Of a stretch of 64,000 bases of DNA, positions 11,226-19,749 are shown piece after piece. The stretch's first letter is position 1, and each line of letters begins with the position of its first letter. The DNA comes from Comamonas denitrificans (GTDB taxonomy: Bacteria; Pseudomonadota; Gammaproteobacteria; Burkholderiales; Burkholderiaceae_C), in the NCBI RefSeq assembly GCF_017368815.1, contig NZ_JAFNME010000011.1, forward strand, positions 1 to 64,000. The letters are read 5' to 3'. Both the position numbers and the translations under genes were made by a program. Under the pieces are notes generated by a model. It saw nothing but the letters and a program-made list of their open reading frames with translations, ran no database searches and was not told the DNA's origin.

Positions 11226-12255
11226 AAGGCGGGCAATTGTACTGAAGGCCCAGTTTTTCCGCTGCCGTTAAAAAATCGTCCGGGGGCGGCGCGCGCAAGG
11301 CCAGGTCTTGTCCCGTGATGGGGTGAACAAATTGCAGGGCAAACGCATGCAGGGCCTGGCGCTGCAATCCGCCCTCGGCAGCGCCGCCATACACCGCATC
11401 GGCCACCAAAGGGTGGTGCAGGTGCTGCATGTGCACACGGATTTGGTGGGTGCGCCCAGTGTGCAGTTTGCAATGCACCAGGCAATGCGCCGTGGTGGTG
11501 CTTAAACAGGTGATGTCGGTGCGGGCCGTTTTGCCAGGGCTGTGCTGCAAATCAACCACCGCCATGCGCAAGCGGTTGCGCGGGTCGCGGCCAATGGCGG
11601 CATCCACGGTTTGCATCGGTGCGCCCTGCCATCCCCCCTGTCCCAGTGCAAGGTAGCGCCGGCTCACATCGCGCTGGGCAATCAGCGCCACCAGGGCATC
11701 CATCACGGCACGGGTTTTGGCCACCACCATGAGGCCGCTGGTGTCTTTGTCCAAGCGGTGCACGATGCCCGCGCGGGGCACTTGCACAGCCCCAGCGTGG
11801 TGGGCCAGCAGGCCGTTGAGCAAGGTGCCGCTCCAGTTGCCCGGCGCGGGGTGTACGACCAGACCGGCGGGTTTATTCACCACCAGCAAATGCTCATCTT
11901 CAAACACCACGTTGAAGGCCATGGCCTCGGGTTTGAAGGCTTGGCTTTGCGCCGTGGGGCGCATGGCCACGGTGAGCTGGTCGCCCAGTTTGACTTTGGC
12001 TGCGGGCTTTTGCACAGCCTGGCCATTGAGCTGCACCGCGCCCTGGCCCAGCAGTTGCTGCAAGTAGCTGCGGGAAAATTCGGGCACCAGCTCGGCCAGG
12101 GCTTTGTCAAGCCGGCTGGTGTGCAAATCCATGGGCACCTGCAGCTGGCGCACTTCAACGGCGTGGGCTTCTTCGTCGCCTGGGTCTGCCCCCTCATCGG
12201 GCAATGCATCGGGGTCGAGGGATGCAAGCGCTGGATTCAATGCGGTCAATGCCAT
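11224..12255 (-). CDS. rluD: 23S rRNA pseudouridine(1911/1915/1917) synthase RluD
   Basis: A 343-residue RluA-family synthase. An N-terminal S4 domain (SRLDKALAELVPEFSRSYLQQ) precedes the catalytic domain. The catalytic aspartate lies in the signature HRLDKDTSGLMVVAKT. RluD modifies helix 69 of 23S rRNA. The protein appears complete, but its stop codon TAG is formed at the edge of the palindromic element at 11064-11225, so the last residues may have been changed by that insertion. It follows nlpD on the same strand, beyond a terminator hairpin. Confidence 0.93.
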   Translation of the reverse strand: MALTALNPALASLDPDALPDEGADPGDEEAHAVEVRQLQVPMDLHTSRLDKALAELVPEFSRSYLQQLLGQGAVQLNGQAVQKPAAKVKLGDQLTVAMRPTAQSQAFKPEAMAFNVVFEDEHLLVVNKPAGLVVHPAPGNWSGTLLNGLLAHHAGAVQVPRAGIVHRLDKDTSGLMVVAKTRAVMDALVALIAQRDVSRRYLALGQGGWQGAPMQTVDAAIGRDPRNRLRMAVVDLQHSPGKTARTDITCLSTTTAHCLVHCKLHTGRTHQIRVHMQHLHHPLVADAVYGGAAEGGLQRQALHAFALQFVHPITGQDLALRAPPPDDFLTAAEKLGLQYNCPP

Positions 12256-12270
12256 AAACCGGCCCTTAAA

Positions 12271-12294
12271 AATAAAAGCCCGGCAGCGCCGGGC
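12271..12294 (-). terminator. intrinsic terminator after nlpD
   Basis: On the minus strand GCCCGGC-GCT-GCCGGGC (12278-12294) is followed by TTTTATTTTT. This is a compact GC stem plus T run placed 22 bases after the nlpD stop, so it should end the surE-pcm-nlpD transcript. Confidence 0.8.
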
Positions 12295-12315
12295 AAAAGT
12301 AGGTGCAAAGTGGTG

Positions 12316-13149
12316 TTAGCGCTTGGGCAAATAACGAAGGGGGTCAATCGGCTTGCCCTGGCGGCGCAATTCAAAATGCAGTTTGACGCGGTCGGTATCG
12401 GTGCTGCCCATTTCAGCGATGTTTTGGCCTTTTTTCACGTTTTGATCGTCTTTGACCAGCAGCTTTTGGTTATGTCCATAAGCAGTCAAATAATCCTTGG
12501 AGTGCTGAATGATGATCAGCTGGCCATAACCGCGCACCTCGCCCACATAAATCACTTTGCCGGCGGCAGCGGCAACCACAGGATCGCCGGCTTTGCCTGC
12601 AATATCAACGCCTTTATTGGTGGTTTCATTAAAGGTGCCAATCACTGTGCCGCTGGCGGGCCAAATCAGCCCCAAACCAGCCGCATCGGCAGATGGGGCC
12701 GCAGCGGGCACAGGTGGCGGTGCTGGGGTGCTGGTAGCACCGGCGGGCGGCAAAGCGGTGCCCTGCACAGGGCTGCTGCTGGCGGTAGTCGTTGTGGGGG
12801 GTGTGCTGGGGCGGCCTTCACCCGGCGCGGCCCCAGGCGGCACCACGCGCACAACTTGGCCGACTTCAATGGCGTTGGGATTTTCCAAATTGCTCCAGCG
12901 GGCAATGTCCTTCCAGCTTTGGCCGTGCTCTAAACCAATGCGAATCAAGGTGTCCCCCGGCTTGACGGTGTAATACCCCGGTTTTCCGGCATTTTCAGCA
13001 CCCGGCAAGGTGGCCGGATCGACGGTGGTCGTGCGCCCAAACCCGGTGCGTGTTTCGACGGGGGCCTGGTTGGTCTGGGCACAACCGACCAATAAAACGC
13101 CCACGAGCAAAGCGCTCCAACCTAATTTCAAATTCTTTTGCTTGCTCAT
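12316..13149 (-). CDS. nlpD: NlpD-like LysM / M23 lipoprotein
   Basis: A 277-residue lipoprotein. The signal ends in the lipobox VLLVGC (Cys near residue 23). A LysM domain follows (YYTVKPGDTLIRIGLEHGQS onward), then a Pro/Thr/Ala-rich linker and a LytM/M23 domain. The first metal-binding His of M23 is replaced: NKGVDIAG in place of HxGxD. This matches the catalytically dead LytM domain of NlpD, which activates the cell-division amidase AmiC rather than cutting peptidoglycan itself. It is the third gene of the surE-pcm-nlpD group. Confidence 0.9.
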   Translation of the reverse strand: MSKQKNLKLGWSALLVGVLLVGCAQTNQAPVETRTGFGRTTTVDPATLPGAENAGKPGYYTVKPGDTLIRIGLEHGQSWKDIARWSNLENPNAIEVGQVVRVVPPGAAPGEGRPSTPPTTTTASSSPVQGTALPPAGATSTPAPPPVPAAAPSADAAGLGLIWPASGTVIGTFNETTNKGVDIAGKAGDPVVAAAAGKVIYVGEVRGYGQLIIIQHSKDYLTAYGHNQKLLVKDDQNVKKGQNIAEMGSTDTDRVKLHFELRRQGKPIDPLRYLPKR

Positions 13150-13164
13150 AAACCTTTCCCTGTT

Positions 13165-13944
13165 TCAGGCAACCCCGGATTTTAAGGGGACAAAATGCAC
13201 TGCTTCTAATACCGATTCTGTAAAACCCTGTTCGCTGCGCTCAAGCACCAGCAGCATTTGTTGGCCATTTTCTTGCGCAACAGGGGCCACCAAGCGCCCT
13301 CCCACCGCCAGCTGATCGCGCCACGCCTGGGGCAGGCTTTGTCCCCCCGCAGCAGAAATGATTCCCGCATACGGGCCGCCTTGGGCATAGCCAAGCATGC
13401 CGTCTCCGAGTAATAAATGGACGTTTGCCAAGCGCAGCGGGCGCAGATTGCTACGAGATTTTTCATGCAAATTGCGCAGCCGCTCAATCGAGTACACCTC
13501 TCGCGCCACTTGGGACAGCACCGCTGCCTGGTAGCCGCAGCCGGTGCCAATCTCCAGCACCCGCCCCAAGCCGTGCTGCTGGGCCAGCGGGGCACCCAAC
13601 AGCAACTCAATCATGCGGGCCACCACGCTGGGTTTGGAGATGGTTTGCTGCCAGCCAATGGGCAAGCTGGTGTCCTCATACGCTTGGGCCACCAAGGCGC
13701 TATCGACAAACCCATGGCGCGGCACCTGCCCCATGGCCTGCAGAACCAAGGGCGATTGAATCCCCCCGGCAGCCAGGCGTTGCACCATGCGCTGGCGCAC
13801 GGCGGCTGAATCCAACCCCCAGCCAGAGGCCGTGGCCGCAGACGGGGCCGCCGCACGCACCGAGGGGGAGGATGGGGCATGGCCCAATGAAGGCAAGCGG
13901 GCCGGAAAACCCGGGCGGCGCGGCGGCGGAGGGGCAGCGCTCAT
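13165..13944 (-). CDS. pcm: protein-L-isoaspartate O-methyltransferase
   Basis: A methyltransferase of about 259 residues with the SAM-binding motif VLEIGTGCGYQAAVLSQ and the family motif YEDTSLPIGWQQTISKPSVV. It repairs isoaspartyl residues in aged proteins. The ATG at 13944 overlaps the surE stop as ATGA, which fixes the start and implies coupling. An N-terminal Pro/Ala/Ser-rich extension of about 45 residues precedes the enzyme domain, longer than in enterobacterial Pcm. Confidence 0.93.
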   Translation of the reverse strand: MSAAPPPPRRPGFPARLPSLGHAPSSPSVRAAAPSAATASGWGLDSAAVRQRMVQRLAAGGIQSPLVLQAMGQVPRHGFVDSALVAQAYEDTSLPIGWQQTISKPSVVARMIELLLGAPLAQQHGLGRVLEIGTGCGYQAAVLSQVAREVYSIERLRNLHEKSRSNLRPLRLANVHLLLGDGMLGYAQGGPYAGIISAAGGQSLPQAWRDQLAVGGRLVAPVAQENGQQMLLVLERSEQGFTESVLEAVHFVPLKSGVA

Positions 13945-14720
13945 ACGCTCTCCATCGCGGTTTGCAATCGGGCGGCGGTTTGCCCCCAATAGCCCAGATT
14001 TTGATAATCAGTTAAATCGACCTTCAGCGGGGTGACTGCGATATGGCCATGGGCCGTAGCGTGAAAATCGGTGCCTTCGGCTTCATCCTTGGCGGCCCCT
14101 GCGCTGCCAATCCAGTACATCGTCTCCCCCCGAGGGCTGATTTGGGTAATCACTGGCTCTGCTGCATGGCGGCGGCCCAGTCGGCACAGCTTTAAAGCGC
14201 CCAGCGCATCGCTCGAGCGGTTGGGAATATTGACATTCAGCAACCACGGCGCACTGCCCACCAATTGCTGCTGGCGCAGTTGCGCGACCATGGCGCGTGC
14301 TTTGTCAGCCGCCGCCTCTAAGTGGGCCCAGCCGCTTTCCACTTGCGAAAAGGCAATTGCGGGAATGCCGAACAAAAAACCTTCCATGGCCGCACCCACG
14401 GTGCCGGAATAAATCGTGTCATCGCCCATATTTGCGCCATTGTTAATGCCGGACAGCACCAAATCAGGCCGATAGCCCAGCAGCCCCGTCAAAGCAATGT
14501 GCACACAATCGGCCGGCGTACCATTCACATACCGAAATCCATTGGCTGCACGGTGCACGTACAAAGGTGCATTCAAAGTCAAGGCATTGGATTTGGCACT
14601 GTTATTGTGCTCAGGGGCCACGACCTCCACTTGCACCCCCTCAATTTGGGCAATGGCCTGGTGCAGGGCCACAATACCAGGGGCTTGAAATCCATCGTCG
14701 TTAGAAATAAGTATTTTCAT
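13941..14720 (-). CDS. surE: 5'/3'-nucleotidase SurE
   Basis: A 259-residue SurE. The metal-binding N-terminus MKILISNDDGFQAPG is intact, as is the conserved LSGINNGANMGDDTIYSGT. SurE is a survival-protein nucleotidase and exopolyphosphatase acting on nucleoside monophosphates. It is the first gene of surE-pcm-nlpD. In many proteobacteria rpoS follows nlpD; here it does not. Confidence 0.95.
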   Translation of the reverse strand: MKILISNDDGFQAPGIVALHQAIAQIEGVQVEVVAPEHNNSAKSNALTLNAPLYVHRAANGFRYVNGTPADCVHIALTGLLGYRPDLVLSGINNGANMGDDTIYSGTVGAAMEGFLFGIPAIAFSQVESGWAHLEAAADKARAMVAQLRQQQLVGSAPWLLNVNIPNRSSDALGALKLCRLGRRHAAEPVITQISPRGETMYWIGSAGAAKDEAEGTDFHATAHGHIAVTPLKVDLTDYQNLGYWGQTAARLQTAMESV

Positions 14721-14809
14721 GTCTGGCTAAAGAGATACCGGCTGCCGATTGTAGGTTGCCGCTGCCCCTGTCCCCGTGCTTTTACCCTACGCCCTCGCTG
14801 CAACCTGTT

Positions 14810-16363
14810 ATGCGCTCCCGCTCCCCTGCTGAAATTGCCCGCCAAAGCTTGCAAATTTTGGCCCAACGCCGTCTGCCGCCCACCCCCGAGAATTACCAAG
14901 CGGTGTATGAAGAGGTGGCCGGCCTGCTCCCGCAAGAGGCTTTCCCCCAACGGCGCTTGCGCCACATTGGCACGCTGCTGCCCTCCCAAACCCCCCGGCA
15001 AAAACAGCTCACTCAGGCCTTTTTACAAGCCGTGGAAGCCAAAGACTGGCTCCAACTGCAAACGGCCGTGGTCGAGTACGCCCAGCTGGAGCTGACCGGC
15101 AGCGCCCAAGCTACGGTGCTGTCCTGCCCCAGCACCCCGATCGAGGTGCTGCCCGCCAGCTTGGCCGAGCAGCTGGCCCGCTTGATTGAAAACACGGTGG
15201 GGGCTCTGGGCCCAGAGGACCAGCGCACGCAAGAGATTTCGCTGCAGCTGGTCGATTTTTTGCGCCAAGCACCACCACGGCCCCAGGCACTGGAGCAAAT
15301 GCTGCAAAACTACAGCTTTCGCCTGTCCTTCCTCAGCCAAGAACAGGCCCAGCGGGCGCACCAAATCGCCCAGATGGTGGGCATGACGGTGGAGCATTTA
15401 CGCGCCATCAGCACGCAAGACCCGTTGCTGCAGAGGCTGGCCGAAAAACTGAAAGAAGGCATTGCCAGCCCTTGGACAGCGCCCCAGCTGCAACAAATTC
15501 AAATTCAATTGAAAAGCCTGCTGTTTCGCCACTTTGAGCTGCACAGCAGCCATGAAGAAGCCCACAACCGCTTTAAAGAGCTGCTGGCCCAATACGCGCA
15601 GCACATGGCAGCCCTGAGCGGCAACAGCCAGCAGCACCAGGAGCAGCTGAGCCATTACGCCGAAAAAATCGAGCAAGCCCCTGATTTGCCCGCCCTCACC
15701 CCGCTGCTGGAAGCCGTCGTCGCCTCAGGCAGTCGCTTGGCCCGCGAAAGCAAGCAGGCCGTTGTCACCATGCGTGATTTGCAAGAGCAAGCCTTGGCGC
15801 AAGAGCAACAAATCTTCCAACTCAGCCACAACTTGCAACGCATGCAAGATGCCAGCCGCCACGATCCCAGCACCGAAGCCCTCAACACCCAAGGCCTGCA
15901 AGAAACCTTTTTGGCTGAAGCCGCCCGCAGCACCCGCCTGAACAGCCCCCTGAGCATTGCCGTGCTGCAAGTGCAAACCCCTGCGGAACAAGCAACCACC
16001 AGCCCCCGGCCCTCTGTTGGCGATGGCCTGCACGCAACGCATGAAATGGCGCTACGGCACCTGGTACAAATTGCGCGCAGCACACTGCGCCCCCAAGATG
16101 CGATTGGCCGCTCTAGCGAACAAAATCTGGTGCTGATTTTCCCCGACAGCGCCGCCCCCGAAGCCAGCCAAGCCCTGGCACGGCTGCAGCAGGAACTGGC
16201 ACAAACCCCCCTGCTCTACGCCGATGATTGCCTGGCCATGGCACTGAGCGCTGGCGTAGTACAAAAACTGCCCCAAGAGACACCGCAACAAACCCTGCAA
16301 CGCGCTGCCCAAGCACTGCGCCAAGCCATTCGCATGGGCGGCCAGCGCGTCGTGCTCCATTAA
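14810..16363 (+). CDS. protein with degenerate GGDEF domain
   Basis: The product is about 517 residues. An N-terminal helical region (starting RSPAEIARQSLQILAQRRLP) resembles the regulator part of a family of diguanylate-cyclase-like proteins in Comamonadaceae. Coiled-coil segments fill the middle. The C-terminal 170 residues have GGDEF-domain topology, but the catalytic signature is lost: where GG(D/E)EF is expected the protein reads IGRSSEQNLVLIFPD. The metal-binding DxFK-type motif is also absent. It is probably an inactive c-di-GMP sensor or a purely structural domain. ATG 14810 is preferred to the upstream in-frame one at 14756 because the intervening residues look non-coding. Confidence 0.75.
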   Translation: MRSRSPAEIARQSLQILAQRRLPPTPENYQAVYEEVAGLLPQEAFPQRRLRHIGTLLPSQTPRQKQLTQAFLQAVEAKDWLQLQTAVVEYAQLELTGSAQATVLSCPSTPIEVLPASLAEQLARLIENTVGALGPEDQRTQEISLQLVDFLRQAPPRPQALEQMLQNYSFRLSFLSQEQAQRAHQIAQMVGMTVEHLRAISTQDPLLQRLAEKLKEGIASPWTAPQLQQIQIQLKSLLFRHFELHSSHEEAHNRFKELLAQYAQHMAALSGNSQQHQEQLSHYAEKIEQAPDLPALTPLLEAVVASGSRLARESKQAVVTMRDLQEQALAQEQQIFQLSHNLQRMQDASRHDPSTEALNTQGLQETFLAEAARSTRLNSPLSIAVLQVQTPAEQATTSPRPSVGDGLHATHEMALRHLVQIARSTLRPQDAIGRSSEQNLVLIFPDSAAPEASQALARLQQELAQTPLLYADDCLAMALSAGVVQKLPQETPQQTLQRAAQALRQAIRMGGQRVVLH

Positions 16364-16417
16364 ATGGAGTGGCCCCAGCCCACACCTTGGCCCGCCGCCA
16401 GGCACTGGTGCCAAAAA

Positions 16418-16448
16418 ACAAAACGGCCTGCAGTGCAGGCCGTTTTTT
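16418..16448. terminator. bidirectional intrinsic terminator
   Basis: The near-perfect inverted repeat AACGGCCTGCA / TGCAGGCCGTT (16422-16444) is flanked by A runs on the left and T runs on the right. It serves the convergent GGDEF-like gene (plus) and the universal stress gene (minus). Confidence 0.85.
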
Positions 16449-16466
16449 CTGGAACACGCAGATCGC

Positions 16467-16910
16467 TTACGAGCGCACAACCAGCACCGGAATGTGCGCA
16501 GCTTGCAAAACGCGTTGCGCAACACTGCCCAACACCAGTTTTTCCAGCCCTCGGCGGCCGTGCGAACCCATCACAATCAGGTCAGCCCCAACGTTTTCTG
16601 CCACGCGCACCACGCCTTCGTGAATGGCATGGCCTTCACCCACCAAGGTCTTAGTGGACACGCCAGCTTCATCCAAAAGCTTTTTCACGTCTTCAAGGGC
16701 TTTGTTGGCCTCGGCCGTAGCAGCACTCAGGTACTGAGCCTGGCCATACGCAAAGTCTGCCCCCACGCCGGTGAATGGATAAGGATCGAGCACATACACC
16801 GCCGTCACCTCGCTGCCAAATGCCTTGGCCAAGCCGGCTGCCTTGCCAACGGCCTGCATTGAAGTGGCCGAACCATCGACCGGAACCAAAATGTGTTTAA
16901 ACATACGCAC
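16467..16910 (-). CDS. universal stress protein UspA family
   Basis: A 147-residue single Usp domain. The N-terminus FKHILVPVDGSATS and the C-terminal ATP-binding signature GSHGRRGLEKLVLGSVAQRVL (G-x2-G-x9-G type) are both intact, so an ATP-binding member is likely. In denitrifying and facultative bacteria such proteins are often induced at low oxygen. I see no clear FNR box upstream, so that is unproven here. Confidence 0.92.
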   Translation of the reverse strand: MRMFKHILVPVDGSATSMQAVGKAAGLAKAFGSEVTAVYVLDPYPFTGVGADFAYGQAQYLSAATAEANKALEDVKKLLDEAGVSTKTLVGEGHAIHEGVVRVAENVGADLIVMGSHGRRGLEKLVLGSVAQRVLQAAHIPVLVVRS

Positions 16911-17415
16911 CTCCTAAATGAAATCTATGCATGGCACCAGCATAGAACAAATCGATGTGCCATCAGCGCAAAATCAAACCGCTTGACTTGATTTATGCGC
17001 CCTTTTTGTTTTTCCAGGGCCAAAAACATCCCGTTTCTGCAGCGACCACCCCATGCGTATTGCGATAGCCGGACTGGCGGATATTCAGGCGCTGACCGGG
17101 AAAGGTCTCATACATGATGCGGTTATCGCTCAGCACTAATCACAGACTGCATTTTGCGGTGGAAAATCATCAGAACCTTGCCCATACAACTTGCGCACAG
17201 GCAAGTGCTTTGTGCGGACCTCGTCTAGATAAAAAATCTATGCCCCCATCCTCTTTAAAATGGGCTGCTTTAGCTCATTTTTTAAACCATGGGGCCAATC
17301 CTTTTGTGCAGCCCTGTGCAATCCCCATAAAAAAATTGCGGGCTCCCGGTAACTTTGCACAGAGGATTGCAAAGATACATATGATATTCATGTTTATTTT
17401 ATAAAGTACAACTCC
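16911..17415. other. 505-bp intergenic region between the stress protein gene and sufB
   Basis: This gap holds the divergent promoters of the universal stress gene (minus) and the SUF operon (plus). An inverted repeat AAATCAA-N10-TTGATTT (16972-16995) lies upstream of the stress gene. Its half sites face the wrong way for FNR. The last 80 bases before sufB are AT-rich and probably carry its promoter. I see no clear IscR, SufR or Fur site. A 96-codon open frame at 17114-17404 has no recognisable features and is not called. Confidence 0.4.
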
Positions 17416-18903
17416 ATGGCATCTTCTCCAGACATGACTTCCCCCATCAGCCCGGACAAGCCCCAGGAAGAGGCTTTGAACCAGGCCTTGCAGCGTCCCT
17501 ACCAACATGGTTTTGTGACCGATGTCGAGTCCGAGAGTCTGCCCCCTGGCTTGAACGAGGACACGATTCGCGCCATCTCCCGCATCAAAAAAGAGCCTGA
17601 GTTTTTGCTCAATTGGCGCTTGGCCGCATTAAAACGCTGGCAAAGCATGGAACTGCCCGAATGGGCGCGCTTACAAATCAGCCCGATTGATTTGCAAGCG
17701 CTGTCGTATTACTCGGCCCCCAAGTCGCTCAAAGACCGGCCCAAGAGCCTGGATGAAGTCGATCCCAAGCTGCTGGAAACCTACGAAAAACTGGGCGTGC
17801 CGCTGCACGAACGCGCCAAGCTGGCCGGTGTGGCGGTGGATGCCGTGTTCGACTCGGTCTCGGTGGGCACGACTTTTCGCAAGCAATTGGCCGATGTTGG
17901 TGTGATTTTTTGCTCGTTCTCGCACGCAGTACACACCCACCCCGAATTGATCGAGAAATACCTGGGCACCGTGGTGCCACAAACCGATAACTACTATGCG
18001 GCGCTGAACTCGGCCGTGTTCTCAGACGGCTCGTTTGTCTATATCCCCAAGGGCGTGAAATGCCCGATGGAGCTGTCCTCGTACTTTCGCATCAACGCCC
18101 AGGGCACCGGCCAGTTCGAGCGCACACTGATCATTGCCGAAGAAGGCAGCGAAGTGAGCTACCTGGAAGGCTGCACCGCCCCCCAGCGCGATGAAAACCA
18201 GCTGCACGCTGCCGTGGTCGAGCTGATCGCCCACGACGATGCCTACATCAAATACTCCACCGTGCAAAACTGGTACCCCGGCGATGAAAACGGTGTGGGC
18301 GGCATCTACAACTTTGTGACCAAGCGCGGCCTGGCCGCTGGCAAGCGCTCGCGCATTGCCTGGACGCAGATTGAAACCGGCTCGGCCATCACCTGGAAAT
18401 ACCCCTCCTGCATCCTGCGCGGTGATAACTCCAGCGGCGAGTTCTATTCCATCGCCGTCTCCAACCACCGCCAGCAAGCCGATACGGGCACCAAGATGAT
18501 CCATATCGGCAAGAACACCACCAGCCGCATTGTCTCCAAAGGCATCAGTGCGGGCCGGGCGCACAACAGCTACCGCGGACTGGTGCGCATCAACGCCGGG
18601 GCCGAAGGGGCGCAAAACCATACGCAGTGCGATTCCCTGCTGATCGGCAGCGAGTGCGGGGCCCACACCTTCCCCTATGTCGATACTGCCCGCAGCGATG
18701 CCATGGTGGAGCACGAGGCCACCACCACCCGCATCTCGGAAGAGCGGCTGTTTTACTGCCAGCAGCGCGGCATTGATCCCGAAGAGGCCACCTCGCTCAT
18801 CGTCGGCGGCTTTTGCCAGGCGGTGCTTGAAGAGCTGCCCATGGAATTTGCCCTGGAGGCCAAGGCCTTGCTCGCAGTTTCGCTAGAAGGCTCCGTAGGC
18901 TAG
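17416..18903 (+). CDS. sufB: Fe-S cluster assembly protein SufB
   Basis: The 495-residue length equals that of E. coli SufB. The central beta-helix region contains [20 protein letters not shown] and the conserved [19 protein letters not shown] near the end. SufB forms the SufBC2D scaffold on which clusters are built. It is the first gene of sufBCDSUT. There is no sufR, iscR or sufA directly in front. An 83-base gap to sufC contains a dispersed repeat, in contrast to the overlaps further down the operon. Confidence 0.96.
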   Translation: MASSPDMTSPISPDKPQEEALNQALQRPYQHGFVTDVESESLPPGLNEDTIRAISRIKKEPEFLLNWRLAALKRWQSMELPEWARLQISPIDLQALSYYSAPKSLKDRPKSLDEVDPKLLETYEKLGVPLHERAKLAGVAVDAVFDSVSVGTTFRKQLADVGVIFCSFSHAVHTHPELIEKYLGTVVPQTDNYYAALNSAVFSDGSFVYIPKGVKCPMELSSYFRINAQGTGQFERTLIIAEEGSEVSYLEGCTAPQRDENQLHAAVVELIAHDDAYIKYSTVQNWYPGDENGVGGIYNFVTKRGLAAGKRSRIAWTQIETGSAITWKYPSCILRGDNSSGEFYSIAVSNHRQQADTGTKMIHIGKNTTSRIVSKGISAGRAHNSYRGLVRINAGAEGAQNHTQCDSLLIGSECGAHTFPYVDTARSDAMVEHEATTTRISEERLFYCQQRGIDPEEATSLIVGGFCQAVLEELPMEFALEAKALLAVSLEGSVG

Positions 18904-18916
18904 GCAACAATTAAAG

Positions 18917-18972
18917 ACATAAACCATGCTGAAATGCTTTAAATACAAGCGCCAGCAGCTATCAGATTAAAG
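18917..18972. repeat. dispersed repeat between sufB and sufC
   Basis: Contains ACAAGCGCCAGCAGCTATC (18939-18957 region), the core shared with copies at 24740, 44670, 52995, 61530 and, inverted, 29100, 55105 and 57980. It is the only non-coding interruption of consequence in the suf operon. Confidence 0.65.
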
Positions 18973-18986
18973 AATTAAGGATATTT

Positions 18987-19739
18987 ATGAGCACCCCTGT
19001 TTTACAAGTTCGTGATCTGCGCGTTGATATTGGCGAGCGCACCGTGCTGCAATCGATCACGCTGGATGTGCAACCTGGCAGCCTCACCGTGCTGATGGGG
19101 GCCAACGGCAGTGGCAAAAGCACCCTGGGCATGGCCTTGGCCGGCCACCCGCACTACAAGGTCACCGCTGGGCAAGCCATTCTGGACGGCAAAGACCTGA
19201 TCCAGCTGCCCGCCCACGAGCGCGCCCGCACCGGGTTTTTCCTGTCGTTTCAATCACCGCCCGATATTCCGGGCGTCAAAAACAACCTGTTCATCCGCAC
19301 CGCCTTGAATGCCGTGCGCGAATCCAAGGGCGAAGCACCACTGGATGCGTTTGACTTTTTGAGCGGTGCCAAACAAGGGGCAAAAACCTTGGGCATGCCC
19401 ATCACCATGCTCAATCGCCCCGTCAATGAAGGCTTCTCCGGCGGCGAGCGCAAGCGCAACGAGCTGCTGCAACTGACCCAGCTCAACCCCCGCGTGGCCC
19501 TGCTCGATGAAATCGACTCCGGCCTGGACGTGGACGGCGTGCGTGCCGTGGTCGAGCTGGTGCAGCGCATGCGGGCCCAGGGCACGGCCTTTATCGTCGT
19601 CTCGCACTATTTGCAAATGATTGAATCGCTGCAGCCCGACCAAGTGCTGCGCTTAGACCAGGGCCGCATTGCCGAGACCGGTGGCCTGGAGCTGGCCCGC
19701 AGCATTGCCGAAACCGGCTTTACCCGCGCTACGGCTTAA
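18987..19739 (+). CDS. sufC: Fe-S cluster assembly ATPase SufC
   Basis: A 250-residue ABC-type ATPase. Walker A is GANGSGKSTL (about residues 35-44), the signature is FSGGERKRNEL, and Walker B is VALLDEIDSGLDVDG. It drives conformational change in the SufBC2D complex. It stands between sufB and sufD and ends 10 bases before the sufD start. Confidence 0.97.
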   Translation: MSTPVLQVRDLRVDIGERTVLQSITLDVQPGSLTVLMGANGSGKSTLGMALAGHPHYKVTAGQAILDGKDLIQLPAHERARTGFFLSFQSPPDIPGVKNNLFIRTALNAVRESKGEAPLDAFDFLSGAKQGAKTLGMPITMLNRPVNEGFSGGERKRNELLQLTQLNPRVALLDEIDSGLDVDGVRAVVELVQRMRAQGTAFIVVSHYLQMIESLQPDQVLRLDQGRIAETGGLELARSIAETGFTRATA

Positions 19740-19749
19740 GGGAGCCGGC

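Noticed and set aside
11029-11271. Open frames of about 60 codons on both strands near 11100
   Set aside because: They arise from the palindromic element, which reads alike on both strands; no ribosome site and no independent support.
16972-16995. AAATCAA-N10-TTGATTT as an FNR site for the universal stress gene
   Set aside because: The half sites are in the reverse order and the spacing is ten, not four; it does not fit FNR.
17114-17404. 96-codon plus-strand frame before sufB
   Set aside because: Unusual composition, no ribosome site and no recognisable features; it overlaps the likely sufB promoter.
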